From Lachnospiraceae bacterium (lineage in GTDB: Bacteria > Bacillota > Clostridia > Lachnospirales > Lachnospiraceae), in the NCBI GenBank assembly GCA_022768745.1, contig JALELK010000033.1, positions 1 to 64,000 of the forward strand: a stretch of DNA of 64,000 nt. Reading direction: 5' to 3'. Positions within the stretch are counted from its first letter, which is position 1; every line of letters begins with the position of its first letter. Position numbers and translations under genes: made by a program. Of the stretch, positions 19,643 to 29,571 are shown in pieces. The notes under the pieces are model-generated. The model worked only from the letters and a program-made list of their open reading frames with translations, was not told the DNA's origin and made no database searches.

Positions 19643-19678
19643 TATAATGGAGGGTGTCTGTATGGACATCCTCTTTTG
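19643..19678 (+). terminator. asp23 terminator with an adjoining TATAAT
   Basis: GAGGGTGTC/GACATCCTC stem (one G-U pair) followed by TTTTG. TATAAT (19643-19648) abuts its 5' side; no good -35 lies 16-18 bases upstream, so promoter activity toward nusB is uncertain. Confidence 0.7.
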
Positions 19679-19734
19679 TAAATTTTGGAGTTCATACAGG
19701 AATGGTAAATATGAACAGTTAGGTAGGAAAATCA

Positions 19735-20127
19735 ATGACCAGAAGAGAACTTAGAGAAAATGTTTTTAAAATTATATTTCAAGCAGATTTTCATAGCGAG
19801 GATGAATTGAATCAGCAGTTAGATTTGTCTTTGGAAGAAAATGCATGGACTCCGGAACGGAAGGAGCAGATCAGAGAAAAATGTCTTGGTATTTTTTCTC
19901 ACAGAGAGGAATTGGATGCTCAGATTAATGATGTGGTAGAGGGATGGAAAACCACACGTATGAGCAAAGTGGATTTGTCACTGATTCGACTGGCTTTGTA
20001 TGAGTTAAAGTATGAAAAACTTCCAAAAGGTGTTGTGATTAATGAAGCAGTAGAATTGGCAAAACAGTATGGAACCGAGCAGTCATCCGGATTTGTGAAC
20101 GGGGTATTGGCTAAATTTGATGAATAA
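19735..20127 (+). CDS. nusB: Transcription antitermination factor NusB
   Basis: Binds boxA RNA with S10 in rRNA antitermination. 130 residues, all-helical: REEL-type N-terminus ([15 protein letters not shown]) and the conserved [17 protein letters not shown] and [26 protein letters not shown]. First gene of the nusB-spo0A cluster. Its end overlaps the start of xseA. Confidence 0.97.
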   Translation: MTRRELRENVFKIIFQADFHSEDELNQQLDLSLEENAWTPERKEQIREKCLGIFSHREELDAQINDVVEGWKTTRMSKVDLSLIRLALYELKYEKLPKGVVINEAVELAKQYGTEQSSGFVNGVLAKFDE

Positions 20128-21340
20128 AAATGTATATTCTGTGGGACAGTTGAACACCTATATCAAGAGAATGTTTGAGGAGGATTTCCTTCTCTCCAAT
20201 ATTTCTGTCCAGGGGGAAGTTTCCAATTACAAATGTCATTCCAGCGGGCATATCTATTTTACCATTAAAGATGGTCAGGGAGCTATGTCAGCTATTATGT
20301 TCAAGGGAAACCGGCCGAGAGGATTGCAATTCCCTATGAAGGATGGAGACCAGGTGGTGGTTACAGGAAGTGTATCTGTCTACGAGCGAGGCGGCACATA
20401 TCAGATTTATGCCAGGGAAATCACTCTTGCAGGTGCGGGAGATTTGTATCTTCGGTTTGAACAGTTAAAAAAAGAACTGGAAGAGATGGGGATGTTCGCC
20501 CCGGAATATAAAAAGACGATTCCTAAATTTGCCACCAGAGTTGGTATTGTGACTGCACCTACAGGGGCGGCAGTTCGGGATATCATACAGATATCCAAAC
20601 GTCGAAATCCCTTTGTGGAATTAATTCTTTGCCCGGCATTGGTGCAGGGGGCGGGCGCGGTAGAGAGTATTGTCTCAGGAATACAGCGCTTGGATGCTAT
20701 GGATTTGGATGTTCTGATTGTGGGACGAGGTGGTGGTTCCATAGAGGATTTATGGGCATTCAATGAGGAAGAGGTGGCAAGGACAATCTTTTCCTGTAAC
20801 ACACCTGTGATTTCAGCGGTGGGACATCAGACAGACACCACCATCAGCGATTATGTGGCTGATTTGCGAGCCCCAACGCCATCTGCAGCAGCAGAGTTGG
20901 CGGTATTTTCTTTTCAGGAGTGGCAGCAGACCACAAATCAATTTGCTTCCCTTTTGTATCGGGGATTAGAAGAAAAGATAGAGGATTGCCAAAATCGCAT
21001 TTTGGCTTTTGAAAAACAGTTTCGTTATCTGAGTCCTGCCAATCGTCTGGATGAAAAGAGACAGTATTGTCTGATGCTGGAACAAAGGCTTGAGAGAGGA
21101 ATGGAAAATCTTATCAAAGACAAAAGGCAGTGCCTTTCCCTATTGGCCGGAAAATTGGATGGTGTTTCACCGGCAAAGAAACTGGCTCAGGGATATTCTT
21201 ATACAGCAGATACGTCAGGCAAAGCCATCACCAGTGTTTCCCAGGTGAAATCCGGAGATGCGTTGACAGTGTATGTCAGTGATGGTCGGATACAGGCAAA
21301 AGTAATGGAAATGAATGAGGATGTAAAATGGAAAATATGA
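20120..21340 (+). CDS. xseA: Exodeoxyribonuclease VII large subunit
   Basis: Degrades single-stranded DNA together with XseB. About 406 residues from ATG 20120 ([16 protein letters not shown]); the track's TTG at 20117 adds one residue. N-terminal OB fold with [22 protein letters not shown], catalytic core with [28 protein letters not shown] and [16 protein letters not shown], then a long coiled C-terminal region. Starts 8 bases inside nusB and ends 13 bases inside xseB. Confidence 0.97.
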   Translation: MNKNVYSVGQLNTYIKRMFEEDFLLSNISVQGEVSNYKCHSSGHIYFTIKDGQGAMSAIMFKGNRPRGLQFPMKDGDQVVVTGSVSVYERGGTYQIYAREITLAGAGDLYLRFEQLKKELEEMGMFAPEYKKTIPKFATRVGIVTAPTGAAVRDIIQISKRRNPFVELILCPALVQGAGAVESIVSGIQRLDAMDLDVLIVGRGGGSIEDLWAFNEEEVARTIFSCNTPVISAVGHQTDTTISDYVADLRAPTPSAAAELAVFSFQEWQQTTNQFASLLYRGLEEKIEDCQNRILAFEKQFRYLSPANRLDEKRQYCLMLEQRLERGMENLIKDKRQCLSLLAGKLDGVSPAKKLAQGYSYTADTSGKAITSVSQVKSGDALTVYVSDGRIQAKVMEMNEDVKWKI

Positions 21341-21540
21341 CAATGGAAGAAAGCTTTCAGGAGATGGAGCATATTCTGGGACAGTTGGAGTCCAAGGAGG
21401 TTACTCTTGAAGAGTCTTTTCAGTTGTATAAGCAGGGGATGGAATATTTAAAGCACTGCAATGACTTGATAGACCAGGTAGAAAAACAGGTAAAAATGTT
21501 AAGTGACAATGGTGAATTAGAAGAATTTGAAGAGGTGTGA
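21328..21540 (+). CDS. xseB: Exodeoxyribonuclease VII small subunit
   Basis: Partner of XseA; 70 residues, the standard size. Contains the family signature SFQEMEHILGQLESKEVTLEESFQLYKQGMEYLKHCNDLID. Its start overlaps xseA by 13 bases, which fits the need for coordinated amounts of the subunits. Confidence 0.96.
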   Translation: MENMTMEESFQEMEHILGQLESKEVTLEESFQLYKQGMEYLKHCNDLIDQVEKQVKMLSDNGELEEFEEV

Positions 21541-21542
21541 TT

Positions 21543-22433
21543 ATGGATATTAACAAAGAATTAGCTTACAAGGCCAGCGATGTGGATGGTATGATTTACA
21601 AGTATCTTCCGGCAGAGAAGGGATATCAGAAGACCGTACTTCAGGCGATGAATTATAGTATTCTGGCAGGAGGAAAAAGAATTCGTCCGATTTTAATGAC
21701 AGAGACATTTAAGCTTTTTGGAGGAGCCTCAGAGATTTTGGCTCCGTTTGTGGCAGCCATTGAGATGATTCACACTTATTCGTTGGTGCATGATGACTTG
21801 CCTGCTATGGACGATGATGAGCTTCGCCGGGGAAAACCAACCACCCATGCCAAATTTGGAGAGGCAATGGGAATTTTGGCAGGAGATGGTCTTTTAAATT
21901 ACGCATTTGAGACAGCACTTAGCGCCCTTGATATTGAGCCGGGAAATCCGAGAGTGGCAAAGGCATTACAGGTTCTGGCCAATAAGTCAGGTGTCTATGG
22001 AATGATAGGCGGCCAGGTGGTAGATGTGGAATCAGAGAAGCAGTACGGCATTTCAAAAAATCGACTGGATTTCATCTATGAATTGAAAACTGGAGCTTTG
22101 ATTGAGGCCTCTATGATGATTGGTGCGATTTTAGGCGGAGCCTCCTCCGAAGAAGTAGATAAGATTGAACAGGTGGCTAAGAAAATCGGATTGGCATTTC
22201 AGATTCAGGATGATGTTTTGGATGTCATCGGTGACAAGGAGACCTTAGGGAAAAATGTAGGTAGCGATGAAAAAAATCAGAAGCCAACCTATGTGATTTT
22301 TGAGGGATTGGAAAAGTCAAAGCAAGAAGTAAAGACTTTGACAGAGGAAGCCATTACCATTCTTCAGGGGCTTCCTTACGAAAATCCATTCCTCACAGAA
22401 TTGCTTCGATGGATGGTTTTAAGAGACAAATAG
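21543..22433 (+). CDS. ispA: Polyprenyl synthetase (farnesyl/geranyl diphosphate synthase)
   Basis: Condenses IPP with allylic diphosphates. 296 residues from ATG 21543, which follows gaggtg at 7 bases; the track's GTG at 21537 overlaps the xseB stop. First Asp-rich motif DDLPAMDDD (about 82-90) and second QIQDDVLD (about 218-225). GGKRIRPIL block present. Feeds polyprenyl (bactoprenol, quinone) synthesis from the MEP pathway started by the next gene, dxs. Confidence 0.94.
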   Translation: MDINKELAYKASDVDGMIYKYLPAEKGYQKTVLQAMNYSILAGGKRIRPILMTETFKLFGGASEILAPFVAAIEMIHTYSLVHDDLPAMDDDELRRGKPTTHAKFGEAMGILAGDGLLNYAFETALSALDIEPGNPRVAKALQVLANKSGVYGMIGGQVVDVESEKQYGISKNRLDFIYELKTGALIEASMMIGAILGGASSEEVDKIEQVAKKIGLAFQIQDDVLDVIGDKETLGKNVGSDEKNQKPTYVIFEGLEKSKQEVKTLTEEAITILQGLPYENPFLTELLRWMVLRDK

Positions 22434-22445
22434 GATAACAGAGCT

Positions 22446-24302
22446 ATGGTGTTAGATAAAATAAAAAAAGAAAATGATATAAAAAAATTAACACCTGCAG
22501 AATTGGCACAGTTGCCGGGAGAGATACGGGAGTTTTTGATACAGTCCCTGTCTTCGACCGGGGGACATTTAGCATCAAACCTTGGGGTGGTGGAGCTTAC
22601 TATGGCATTACATTTAGCCTTTGATTTACCCAAGGATAAAATTATCTGGGATGTGGGACATCAGTCCTACACTCACAAGATTCTTACAGGACGAAAAGAT
22701 GGTTTTGATCATCTGAGACAGTTTGGTGGAATGAGTGGATTCCCCAAGACATCAGAGAGTGATTGTGACTGTTTTGACACAGGACATAGTTCTACCTCTA
22801 TTTCTGCAGGATTGGGATTTGCCTGGGCCAGGGAATTAAAGGGCGAAGACTTTCATGTGGTTTCTGTGATAGGTGATGGTGCCTTGACCGGCGGTATGGC
22901 CTATGAGGCTATGAATAATGCGGCGTCTTTAAAAAAGAATTTTATTATTGTATTAAATGACAATAATATGTCCATTTCAGAAAATGTGGGCGGAATGTCA
23001 AAGCATTTGAGCAAACTTCGTACCAGTGCCAATTACACCGGTTTGAAAGAAGGAGTTCAGACCACTTTAGAAAATATCCCGGTGATAGGTAAGCATCTGG
23101 TAAGCGGCATCCGAAAGACCAAGAGCAGTATCAAACAGATGTTGATACCCGGAATGTTTTTTGAAGAGATGGGAATCATGTATCTGGGACCGGTGGATGG
23201 TCACGATGTTTCTGCTATGGTGCGGGTTTTGAAAGAGGCTTCCAAAGTTCAGGGACCGGTGCTGGTTCATGTGATAACCAAAAAAGGAAATGGTTATGAG
23301 CCCGCAGAGAGACACCCGGCCAGATTTCACGGGACGGCGCCCTTTGATATTGATACAGGGGTTCCAAAGGGAAAGACCAGGGCTACTTACACCGATATTT
23401 TTTCCACGGTTATGCGAAAGATGGGTGGAAGAGATGAACGGGTGGTGGCAATTTCTGCCGCCATGTCCGACGGCACGGGGCTAAAGAGATTCCGAAACAA
23501 ATATCCGGAGAGATTTTTTGATGTGGGAATTGCAGAGGGACATGCAGTTACCTTTGCGGCAGGTCTGGCGGCAGGAGGAATGAAACCTGTGTTTGCCGTG
23601 TATTCCTCTTTTTTACAAAGGGGATATGACCAGTTGATACATGATGTATGCTTGCAGAATCTTCCAGTGGTATTTGCCATAGATAGGGCTGGTTTAGTTG
23701 GAAGCGACGGGGAGACCCATCAAGGAGTTTTTGACATCTCATTTTTAAGCGGTATGCCCAATATGACATTGATGGCTCCTAAAAATATCTGGGAACTTTC
23801 CGATATGGTTAAGTTTGCTATTGCTTACGATGGTCCTATTGCTCTTCGCTATCCGAGAGGAGAGGCATATGCAAGATTAAAGGAGCACAGAGCAGAGATT
23901 GTTTATGGCAAATGCGAGGAATTGTTTGCCGGAGAAGAGGTGCTTTTGTTTGCCCTTGGAAGTATGGTGGACACTGCTGTACAGGTGAGAGAGCAGTTGC
24001 AGGCTCATGGAGTGATGCCTACTGTGGTGAATGCCAGGTTTGCAAAACCCTTTGATGAGGAATATCTTTTGCAGACTATGGGACGATATTCACTCATTGT
24101 TACTATGGAAGAGGGAATTGCTCTGGGCGGTATGGGAGAGCACGTTGGTTGTTTCCTATATGAGCATGGATATCAAAATAAGATGGTTTCCGTGGCAATT
24201 CCGGATGAATTCGTTCAGCATGGTAGTGTAGGACAGTTAAAGCATATGTTGAAAATGGATGCAGAGGGTATTACAGAAAAAATATTAAAAGAGATTAGAT
24301 AG
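22446..24302 (+). CDS. dxs: 1-deoxy-D-xylulose-5-phosphate synthase
   Basis: First enzyme of the MEP isoprenoid pathway: pyruvate plus glyceraldehyde 3-phosphate to DXP with TPP. 618 residues. TPP-binding GDGALTGGMAYEAMN...NDNNMSIS, N-terminal WDVGHQSYTHKILTGR, and the transketolase central domain with FDVGIAEGHAVTFAAGLA and DRAGLVGSDGETHQGVFD. Twelve bases after ispA; ATG at 22446. Confidence 0.98.
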   Translation: MVLDKIKKENDIKKLTPAELAQLPGEIREFLIQSLSSTGGHLASNLGVVELTMALHLAFDLPKDKIIWDVGHQSYTHKILTGRKDGFDHLRQFGGMSGFPKTSESDCDCFDTGHSSTSISAGLGFAWARELKGEDFHVVSVIGDGALTGGMAYEAMNNAASLKKNFIIVLNDNNMSISENVGGMSKHLSKLRTSANYTGLKEGVQTTLENIPVIGKHLVSGIRKTKSSIKQMLIPGMFFEEMGIMYLGPVDGHDVSAMVRVLKEASKVQGPVLVHVITKKGNGYEPAERHPARFHGTAPFDIDTGVPKGKTRATYTDIFSTVMRKMGGRDERVVAISAAMSDGTGLKRFRNKYPERFFDVGIAEGHAVTFAAGLAAGGMKPVFAVYSSFLQRGYDQLIHDVCLQNLPVVFAIDRAGLVGSDGETHQGVFDISFLSGMPNMTLMAPKNIWELSDMVKFAIAYDGPIALRYPRGEAYARLKEHRAEIVYGKCEELFAGEEVLLFALGSMVDTAVQVREQLQAHGVMPTVVNARFAKPFDEEYLLQTMGRYSLIVTMEEGIALGGMGEHVGCFLYEHGYQNKMVSVAIPDEFVQHGSVGQLKHMLKMDAEGITEKILKEIR

Positions 24303-24310
24303 GTTGTTTT

Positions 24311-25111
24311 ATGAAAGAACGTTTGGATGTATTACTGGTTCAAAGAGGATTGGCACCTTCCAGAGAGAAGGCGAAAACCATGATTATGGAAGGCAATGTA
24401 TTTGTGGCCAACCAGAGAGAGGATAAAGCCGGAACATTCTTTGATGATAAGGTGGAAATTGAGGTTCGTGGAACCACGTTGAAATATGTCAGTCGAGGAG
24501 GCTTAAAACTGGAGAAAGCTATGAACCAGTTTGGGCTGAGTCTTCAGGGAAAGATTTGTATGGATATTGGAGCATCTACCGGAGGCTTTACAGACTGTAT
24601 GTTACAAAATGGGGCAGTTAAAGTTTATTCCGTGGATGTAGGCTATGGTCAATTTGCTTGGAAACTGCGTCAGGATGAGCGAGTGGTTTGTATGGAAAAG
24701 ACCAATATCCGTTATGTGACCCCGGAGGACATTGAGGATGTGTTGGATTTTGCTTCCGTGGATGTGTCTTTTATCTCTCTTACAAAAGTATTGACTCCGG
24801 CAAGGGAATTGTTGCGGGAGGGCGGTGAGATGGTATGTCTCATCAAACCTCAGTTTGAAGCGGGAAAGGACAAGGTTGGAAAAAAGGGTGTTGTCCGTGA
24901 CCCACAGGTACATAAAGAAGTGATTGAAAGCGTGATTGCTTACGCCAAATCCATTGGATTTGATATTTTACATTTGGAGTATTCCCCTATCAAAGGACCG
25001 GAAGGCAACATTGAATATCTGGTGCATATAAAAAAGAGTGGGAAAACAATGGGAGAGGGAGAGATGGATGTGGATGCAGTGGTAAATGCGGCACACCAGT
25101 CTCTGGACTAA
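24311..25111 (+). CDS. tlyA: TlyA family rRNA (cytidine-2'-O)-methyltransferase
   Basis: 266 residues. N-terminal S4 RNA-binding domain (ERLDVLLVQRGLAPSREKAKTMIMEG) and a FtsJ-like methyltransferase domain with the SAM motif MDIGASTGGFTDCML near 83-97 and SVDVSFISLTKVL. Family members 2'-O-methylate 16S/23S rRNA; the old 'hemolysin' name is historical. Gene order dxs-tlyA-nadK-argR-recN is conserved in Clostridia. Confidence 0.95.
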   Translation: MKERLDVLLVQRGLAPSREKAKTMIMEGNVFVANQREDKAGTFFDDKVEIEVRGTTLKYVSRGGLKLEKAMNQFGLSLQGKICMDIGASTGGFTDCMLQNGAVKVYSVDVGYGQFAWKLRQDERVVCMEKTNIRYVTPEDIEDVLDFASVDVSFISLTKVLTPARELLREGGEMVCLIKPQFEAGKDKVGKKGVVRDPQVHKEVIESVIAYAKSIGFDILHLEYSPIKGPEGNIEYLVHIKKSGKTMGEGEMDVDAVVNAAHQSLD

Positions 25112-25115
25112 GTCT

Positions 25116-25964
25116 ATGAAACATTTTTTTATTGTTGCAAGAGAAGACAAAGACCCAACATTAACTTTGATACAGAGTATTGTGGATTATATAGGACTTC
25201 ACGGTGGCATTTGTTCTTATGGTGTAAATCCGGATGATTCCCTGGAAGAAGATTTGGTTGTTCCGCCGGAGACAGAGTGTATTCTTACTTTGGGTGGAGA
25301 TGGTACGGTGATTCGCGCCGCCCAGAATATTTTTGGGAAAAATATTCCCATTATTGGTATCAACAGAGGACATTTGGGGTATCTGTGTGATCTGGATGAG
25401 GAATCTGTTTTTGAAGGAATTGACGCCCTGATGTCGGGGGATTATTCCATCGAGGAGAGAATGATGGTTACCGGACATCTCATAGATGCCGATGGAAAAG
25501 TGGGAAAAGACATTCAGGCATTGAATGATATTGTAGTCTGCTCCAGTGCAGGACTTCAGGTGATGCATATGACGGTGTATGTCAACGGACAATATCTATA
25601 TGCATATAACTGTGACGGAATTATTTTTTCCACACCTACAGGTTCTACAGCCTACAATCTGTCGGCCAACGGACCTATTGTAAATCCCCAGACAAACCTT
25701 ATTTTACTGACACCTATCAATCCTCATACCTTAAATGCCAGAAGCATTGTTTTGGATCCCTATGATGAACTGGTTTTGGAAATTGGCGTCAGAAGAGAGG
25801 ATGTGCCGGAGGAGGCAGAGGTGAGTTTTGACGGGAATCACAAGCGATTGTTGAGACCGGGAGAAAAGCTGGTGGTTCACCGGGCAAAGGAAACCACAAA
25901 AATGATTCACTTAAAGGATATTAGTTTTCTGGATCGAATCCGTAGAAAATTACAGGCGGATTAG
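25116..25964 (+). CDS. nadK: NAD kinase
   Basis: Phosphorylates NAD+ to NADP+. 282 residues from ATG 25116 (MKHFFIVARED), 4 bases after the tlyA stop; the track start at 25086 lies inside tlyA. GGDGTVIRA (the GGDG motif) near residue 60, ALNDIVV, and the glycine-rich STPTGSTAYNLSANGPIV. The NE/D position carries Asp rather than the common Glu, which occurs in some members. Confidence 0.96.
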   Translation: MKHFFIVAREDKDPTLTLIQSIVDYIGLHGGICSYGVNPDDSLEEDLVVPPETECILTLGGDGTVIRAAQNIFGKNIPIIGINRGHLGYLCDLDEESVFEGIDALMSGDYSIEERMMVTGHLIDADGKVGKDIQALNDIVVCSSAGLQVMHMTVYVNGQYLYAYNCDGIIFSTPTGSTAYNLSANGPIVNPQTNLILLTPINPHTLNARSIVLDPYDELVLEIGVRREDVPEEAEVSFDGNHKRLLRPGEKLVVHRAKETTKMIHLKDISFLDRIRRKLQAD

Positions 25965-25977
25965 GAAGGATAAAAAG

Positions 25978-26439
25978 ATGAAGGCAGAACGCCAGGCAAA
26001 GATATTGGACTTGATTGTAAAAAAAGAGATTGGAACCCAGGAGGAGCTTACTACCGAGCTTGAGAGAGCCGGATTTATTGTCACACAGGCCACAGTTTCC
26101 AGAGATATCAGGGAAATGAAGTTGACCAAGGTGGCTATGAGCGATGGGAAGCTTCGCTATGTAGCATATCGTAAGACCGAAGAGGATATGCGGGAAAAAT
26201 TTATCCGTATTTTCAGAGACGGATATGTTTCCATGGATAACGCTCAAAATATATTGGTGATTCGGACAGTTGCCGGAATGGCAATGGCGGTGGCGGCTGC
26301 ACTGGATAATATGGAACTGCCGGAAATTGTAGGGTGCATTGCCGGGGATGATACCATTATGTGTGCCGTCAGAAGTGTGGACGACACCATTGTGATTATG
26401 AATCGGCTGAGAAAGATAGTGGAGGACAAAACCAATTAG
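25978..26439 (+). CDS. argR: Arginine repressor
   Basis: Arginine-dependent hexameric regulator of arginine genes such as argH in this window. 153 residues. N-terminal winged helix (RQAKILDLIVKKEIGTQEELTTELERAG...TQATVSRDIREMKLTKV) and C-terminal arginine-binding domain with GTIAGDDTI-like GCIAGDDTIMCAVRS. Ribosome binding site aaggat at 7 bases. Confidence 0.96.
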   Translation: MKAERQAKILDLIVKKEIGTQEELTTELERAGFIVTQATVSRDIREMKLTKVAMSDGKLRYVAYRKTEEDMREKFIRIFRDGYVSMDNAQNILVIRTVAGMAMAVAAALDNMELPEIVGCIAGDDTIMCAVRSVDDTIVIMNRLRKIVEDKTN

Positions 26440-26464
26440 TTAAGAGGAGGGCGAAAGGAGTCAT

Positions 26465-28141
26465 ATGCTGGAAAATTTACACGTGAAAAACTTAGCTCTC
26501 ATTGAGGAGGAGAACATTACTTTTCTGGATGGATTGCATATCCTGTCCGGAGAAACGGGAGCGGGAAAGTCAATCATTTTAGGGGCTCTCAATTTAGCGT
26601 TGGGGGCAAAGGCAGATAAGGAGATGCTTCGGGACAGCAGTTCAGAAGGCTTGGTGGAGGCCATTTTTCGTGTGACGAAAGAGGAACAGAAAAAAGAACT
26701 GGAAGCTTTGGATATTGTGCCCTATGATGACCAGGTGATTCTCACCAGAAAAATTACGGAGAATCGCAGTGTGGCCAAGATTAACGGGGAAGCAGTTCCC
26801 GCTTTGCGAATGAAGGAAGTGGGGGCTGTCTTTTTGGATATCTACGGCCAGCACGAGCATCAGTCGTTACTTCAGAAACGGAAGCATCTGGAACTTTTGG
26901 ACCAGTATGCAAAGAAAGAAGCCCAGCCCATAAAGGAACAGTTAAAACTTGCCTATCAGACCTATGTGGAAAAACAAAAGGAGTGGGAGAACGCAAATAC
27001 AGATGAAACCCAGAGAGCCAGAGAACTCTCCTTTTTGGAACATGAGGTAAATGAGATTTTAGGGGCGAATCTAAAGCCAAATGAAGACGAAGAATTAGAG
27101 GCATCATACCGGAAGCTTTCCAACAACAAAAAAATTATGGAGTCTTTGAGTGCCGCTTATGAGGAGACCGGAAGCAGAGGAGCATCCGACGGAATCGGTC
27201 GGGCAATCAGGGAGCTTCGTATGGTGGCAGAGTATGATGAATCCATTCAAGAAATGGTGACTGTTTTAGATGATGTGGATGCTCTTTTGAATGATTTTAA
27301 CAGGGATTTATCCCAGTATATGGCAGATGCGGAGTTTGATGCCGGAAGTTTTGCAGAAATTGAGGATAGGTTAAACGAGATTAATCGTCTTAAGGATAAA
27401 TATGGTGCCACAGTGGAGGATATCCTGTCCAGCTGTCAGGAAAAGCAAAAGCGGATGGAGCAGTTGCAGGGATATGAATCCTATCTGGAGCAGTTGAAAA
27501 GAGATTTGGATGTTGCAAAAAACGAGGTGGAGAACCTTTCAAGCCAATTGTCAGATGTGAGAAAAAAATATGCATTACAGCTGTCTGAGCAGGTGAGAGA
27601 TAATCTGATGGATTTAAATTTTTTGGATGTGTCCTTTGATATGTCATTCTCTCCTTTAGGTCGGTTTACACCGGATGGATTTGATGATGCAGAGTTTATG
27701 ATATGTCTGAATCCGGGAGAGCCTATGCGCCCCCTTAAGGATGTGGCCTCCGGTGGTGAAATGTCCAGAGTGATGCTGGCCATCAAAACGGTTCTGGCTG
27801 AAAATGATGCCATTGATACCTTAGTTTTTGACGAGATTGATGCGGGTATCAGTGGCCGGACAGCCCAAGCAGTATCCGAAAAACTCAGCCTTGTGGCAAA
27901 GAATCATCAGGTGATTTGTATTACACATCTGCCCCAGATTGCAGCTATGGCAGACCAGCATTACCTGATTGAAAAAGATGTGGTAAACGGAAGTACGGTA
28001 TCATCCATTCAAGCCCTGTCTTATCACGACAGTGTCAAGGAACTGGCCAGAATGTTGGGCGGTAGCTCCATTACCCAGGCGGTGATAGATAACGCGAAAG
28101 AAATGAAAGAATTGGCTATGAGTCAAAAAAATAATGATTAA
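26465..28141 (+). CDS. recN: DNA repair protein RecN
   Basis: SMC-like ATPase acting early at double-strand breaks. 558 residues. Walker A LSGETGAGKSIILGAL at about 29-44, QHEHQSLL (Q-loop region), central coiled coil, signature ASGGEMSRVMLAIK and Walker B TLVFDEIDAGISGR. The ATG follows gcgaaaggag. Followed by a terminator, so it closes the nusB-recN part of the cluster. Confidence 0.97.
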   Translation: MLENLHVKNLALIEEENITFLDGLHILSGETGAGKSIILGALNLALGAKADKEMLRDSSSEGLVEAIFRVTKEEQKKELEALDIVPYDDQVILTRKITENRSVAKINGEAVPALRMKEVGAVFLDIYGQHEHQSLLQKRKHLELLDQYAKKEAQPIKEQLKLAYQTYVEKQKEWENANTDETQRARELSFLEHEVNEILGANLKPNEDEELEASYRKLSNNKKIMESLSAAYEETGSRGASDGIGRAIRELRMVAEYDESIQEMVTVLDDVDALLNDFNRDLSQYMADAEFDAGSFAEIEDRLNEINRLKDKYGATVEDILSSCQEKQKRMEQLQGYESYLEQLKRDLDVAKNEVENLSSQLSDVRKKYALQLSEQVRDNLMDLNFLDVSFDMSFSPLGRFTPDGFDDAEFMICLNPGEPMRPLKDVASGGEMSRVMLAIKTVLAENDAIDTLVFDEIDAGISGRTAQAVSEKLSLVAKNHQVICITHLPQIAAMADQHYLIEKDVVNGSTVSSIQALSYHDSVKELARMLGGSSITQAVIDNAKEMKELAMSQKNND

Positions 28142-28164
28142 AATGAAAGCAATCTCTGCATACT

Positions 28165-28193
28165 AAGGGAGGACGAAAAGTCCTTCCTTTTTT
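28165..28193 (+). terminator. recN terminator
   Basis: AAGGGAGGA-CGAAAAG-TCCTTCCTT stem (one G-U pair) followed by T's, 24 bases after the recN stop. Confidence 0.88.
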
Positions 28194-28226
28194 GTCTTTA
28201 AAATACAAATGCAAGGGGCGGCTAAT

Positions 28227-29441
28227 ATGCAACAGTGGTATCAGAAGCATAGAAAAAATGCGGCAATATTGTATGGAATTATCTATGTGATTTCCGGTTA
28301 TATGATGTTGCTTTCTTATATTCCCAGAGAGATTACGATAACGGGAGAAGAACAAAAAATTTCTCTGGCAGCACCTGTTTCGGTGGAACAGGTTCATCAA
28401 AAACAGACGGTGGCAGTGGGACAGGAAAAAAGCGGCGTCGGTTCTGTTCAAAAATATCACTGTAAGTTGTTTGGAATCATTCCCCTTGGAACGATTGAGG
28501 CTACAGTAAAGGAGAACCAGTGTGTGAATGCAGTGGGGGTTCCCGTGGGCATTTATTTAAAGATGCAAAGTGTGTATGTGGCAGGAACCAAGGAGATAAA
28601 AAATACTGCCGGAGACATGGTGAATCCCGGAGCATATGTGGTAAAAGAGGGAGATTATGTGGTGGCTGCCCAGGGGAAAAAGGTGTCTACCAAAGAGCAG
28701 TTGCAGGAGATGGTTACAAACTGTCAGGGGCAGTCCATGGTTTTGACTTTGCTTCGGAATCATGAATATATGGATGTTCGGCTGCAACCGGTGAAAACCA
28801 GTGACGGAAGTTATAAACTGGGATTGTGGGTAAAGGATGATATGGCAGGAGTGGGTACAGTGACATATACAAAATCCGATGGGAGTTATGGAGCACTAGG
28901 TCATGGAATCAGTGACAGCGGAACCGGAAAATTGCTTTTATTGGAACATGGATTTTTATATCATGCCAGTATCACCAATATCACTCCCAGCAGTATCGGT
29001 TCTCCCGGAGAACTGACCGGATTGATTTCCTATGGAACCCAGTCCAGATTTGGAGATGTGACAGAGAATAGTGAGGTGGGAATTTACGGAGAAATGGCCG
29101 CTACCGGAGAGAAGGTTTTAAGAAAGCGAAGTTATCCGGTGGGATATAAACAGGAAATAAAAAGAGCACCTGCTACCATGCTTTTCGGAGAAGAGGGAAA
29201 TGTGAAGTCCTACGGAATTGAAATTCAACAAATCAATTATTCCCCCAAAGAGAAGAATAAGGCATTTGTATTTCAGGTGACGGACAAGGAACTGATAGAA
29301 AAGACCGGAGGAATTATCCAGGGAATGAGCGGCTCCCCTATTGTTCAGGATGGAAAAATCATAGGCGCAGTAACCCATGTGTTTGTGAATGACCCCACCA
29401 GAGGGTATGGCATCTTTATTGAAAGTATGTTGGAAAGGTAA
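28227..29441 (+). CDS. spoIVB: SpoIVB serine peptidase
   Basis: Forespore-secreted protease that cleaves SpoIVFA and so triggers sigma-K activation. 404 residues from ATG 28227, which follows ggggcgg; the track start at 28209 lacks a site. Signal-anchor helix near 12-33, PDZ domain (about 100-175: VNPGAYVVKEGDYVVAAQGKKVSTKEQLQEMV), and S55 peptidase domain with GALGHGISD (catalytic His) and GMSGSPIVQDGKIIGAVTHV (catalytic Ser). Paired with spo0A as in other endospore formers. Confidence 0.96.
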   Translation: MQQWYQKHRKNAAILYGIIYVISGYMMLLSYIPREITITGEEQKISLAAPVSVEQVHQKQTVAVGQEKSGVGSVQKYHCKLFGIIPLGTIEATVKENQCVNAVGVPVGIYLKMQSVYVAGTKEIKNTAGDMVNPGAYVVKEGDYVVAAQGKKVSTKEQLQEMVTNCQGQSMVLTLLRNHEYMDVRLQPVKTSDGSYKLGLWVKDDMAGVGTVTYTKSDGSYGALGHGISDSGTGKLLLLEHGFLYHASITNITPSSIGSPGELTGLISYGTQSRFGDVTENSEVGIYGEMAATGEKVLRKRSYPVGYKQEIKRAPATMLFGEEGNVKSYGIEIQQINYSPKEKNKAFVFQVTDKELIEKTGGIIQGMSGSPIVQDGKIIGAVTHVFVNDPTRGYGIFIESMLER

Positions 29442-29479
29442 AAACAGGATAGTAGAAAAGAAGATTCCTTGTGACGGCT

Positions 29480-29523
29480 TTCGACAGAAAGCATAGCAGG
29501 ATTTATAAATAATAGTTGAGAAG
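29480..29523 (+). promoter_or_regulatory. Candidate spo0A control region: 0A box and sigma-H-like promoter
   Basis: TTCGACA at 29480-29486 is the exact reverse complement of the Spo0A box TGTCGAA. GCAGGATTT at 29496-29504 fits the sigma-H -35 consensus RNAGGAWWW. Twelve bases on, TGAGAAG (29517-29523) is a partial match to RNNGAAT. This is the layout expected for autoregulated spo0A. The -10 overlaps the terminator hairpin described next. Confidence 0.55.
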
Positions 29524-29553
29524 CCACGAAATATGTGACTTCTCATTATTTTT
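29518..29553 (+). terminator. Terminator between spoIVB and spo0A
   Basis: GAGAAGCCAC-gaaatat-GTGACTTCTC (one bulged or mismatched base) then ATTATTTTT. Only 18 bases separate it from the spo0A ATG, and they hold the ribosome binding site ggcaggaga, so no promoter can lie between. Confidence 0.85.
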
Positions 29554-29571
29554 ATAAGGCAGGAGAATAGA

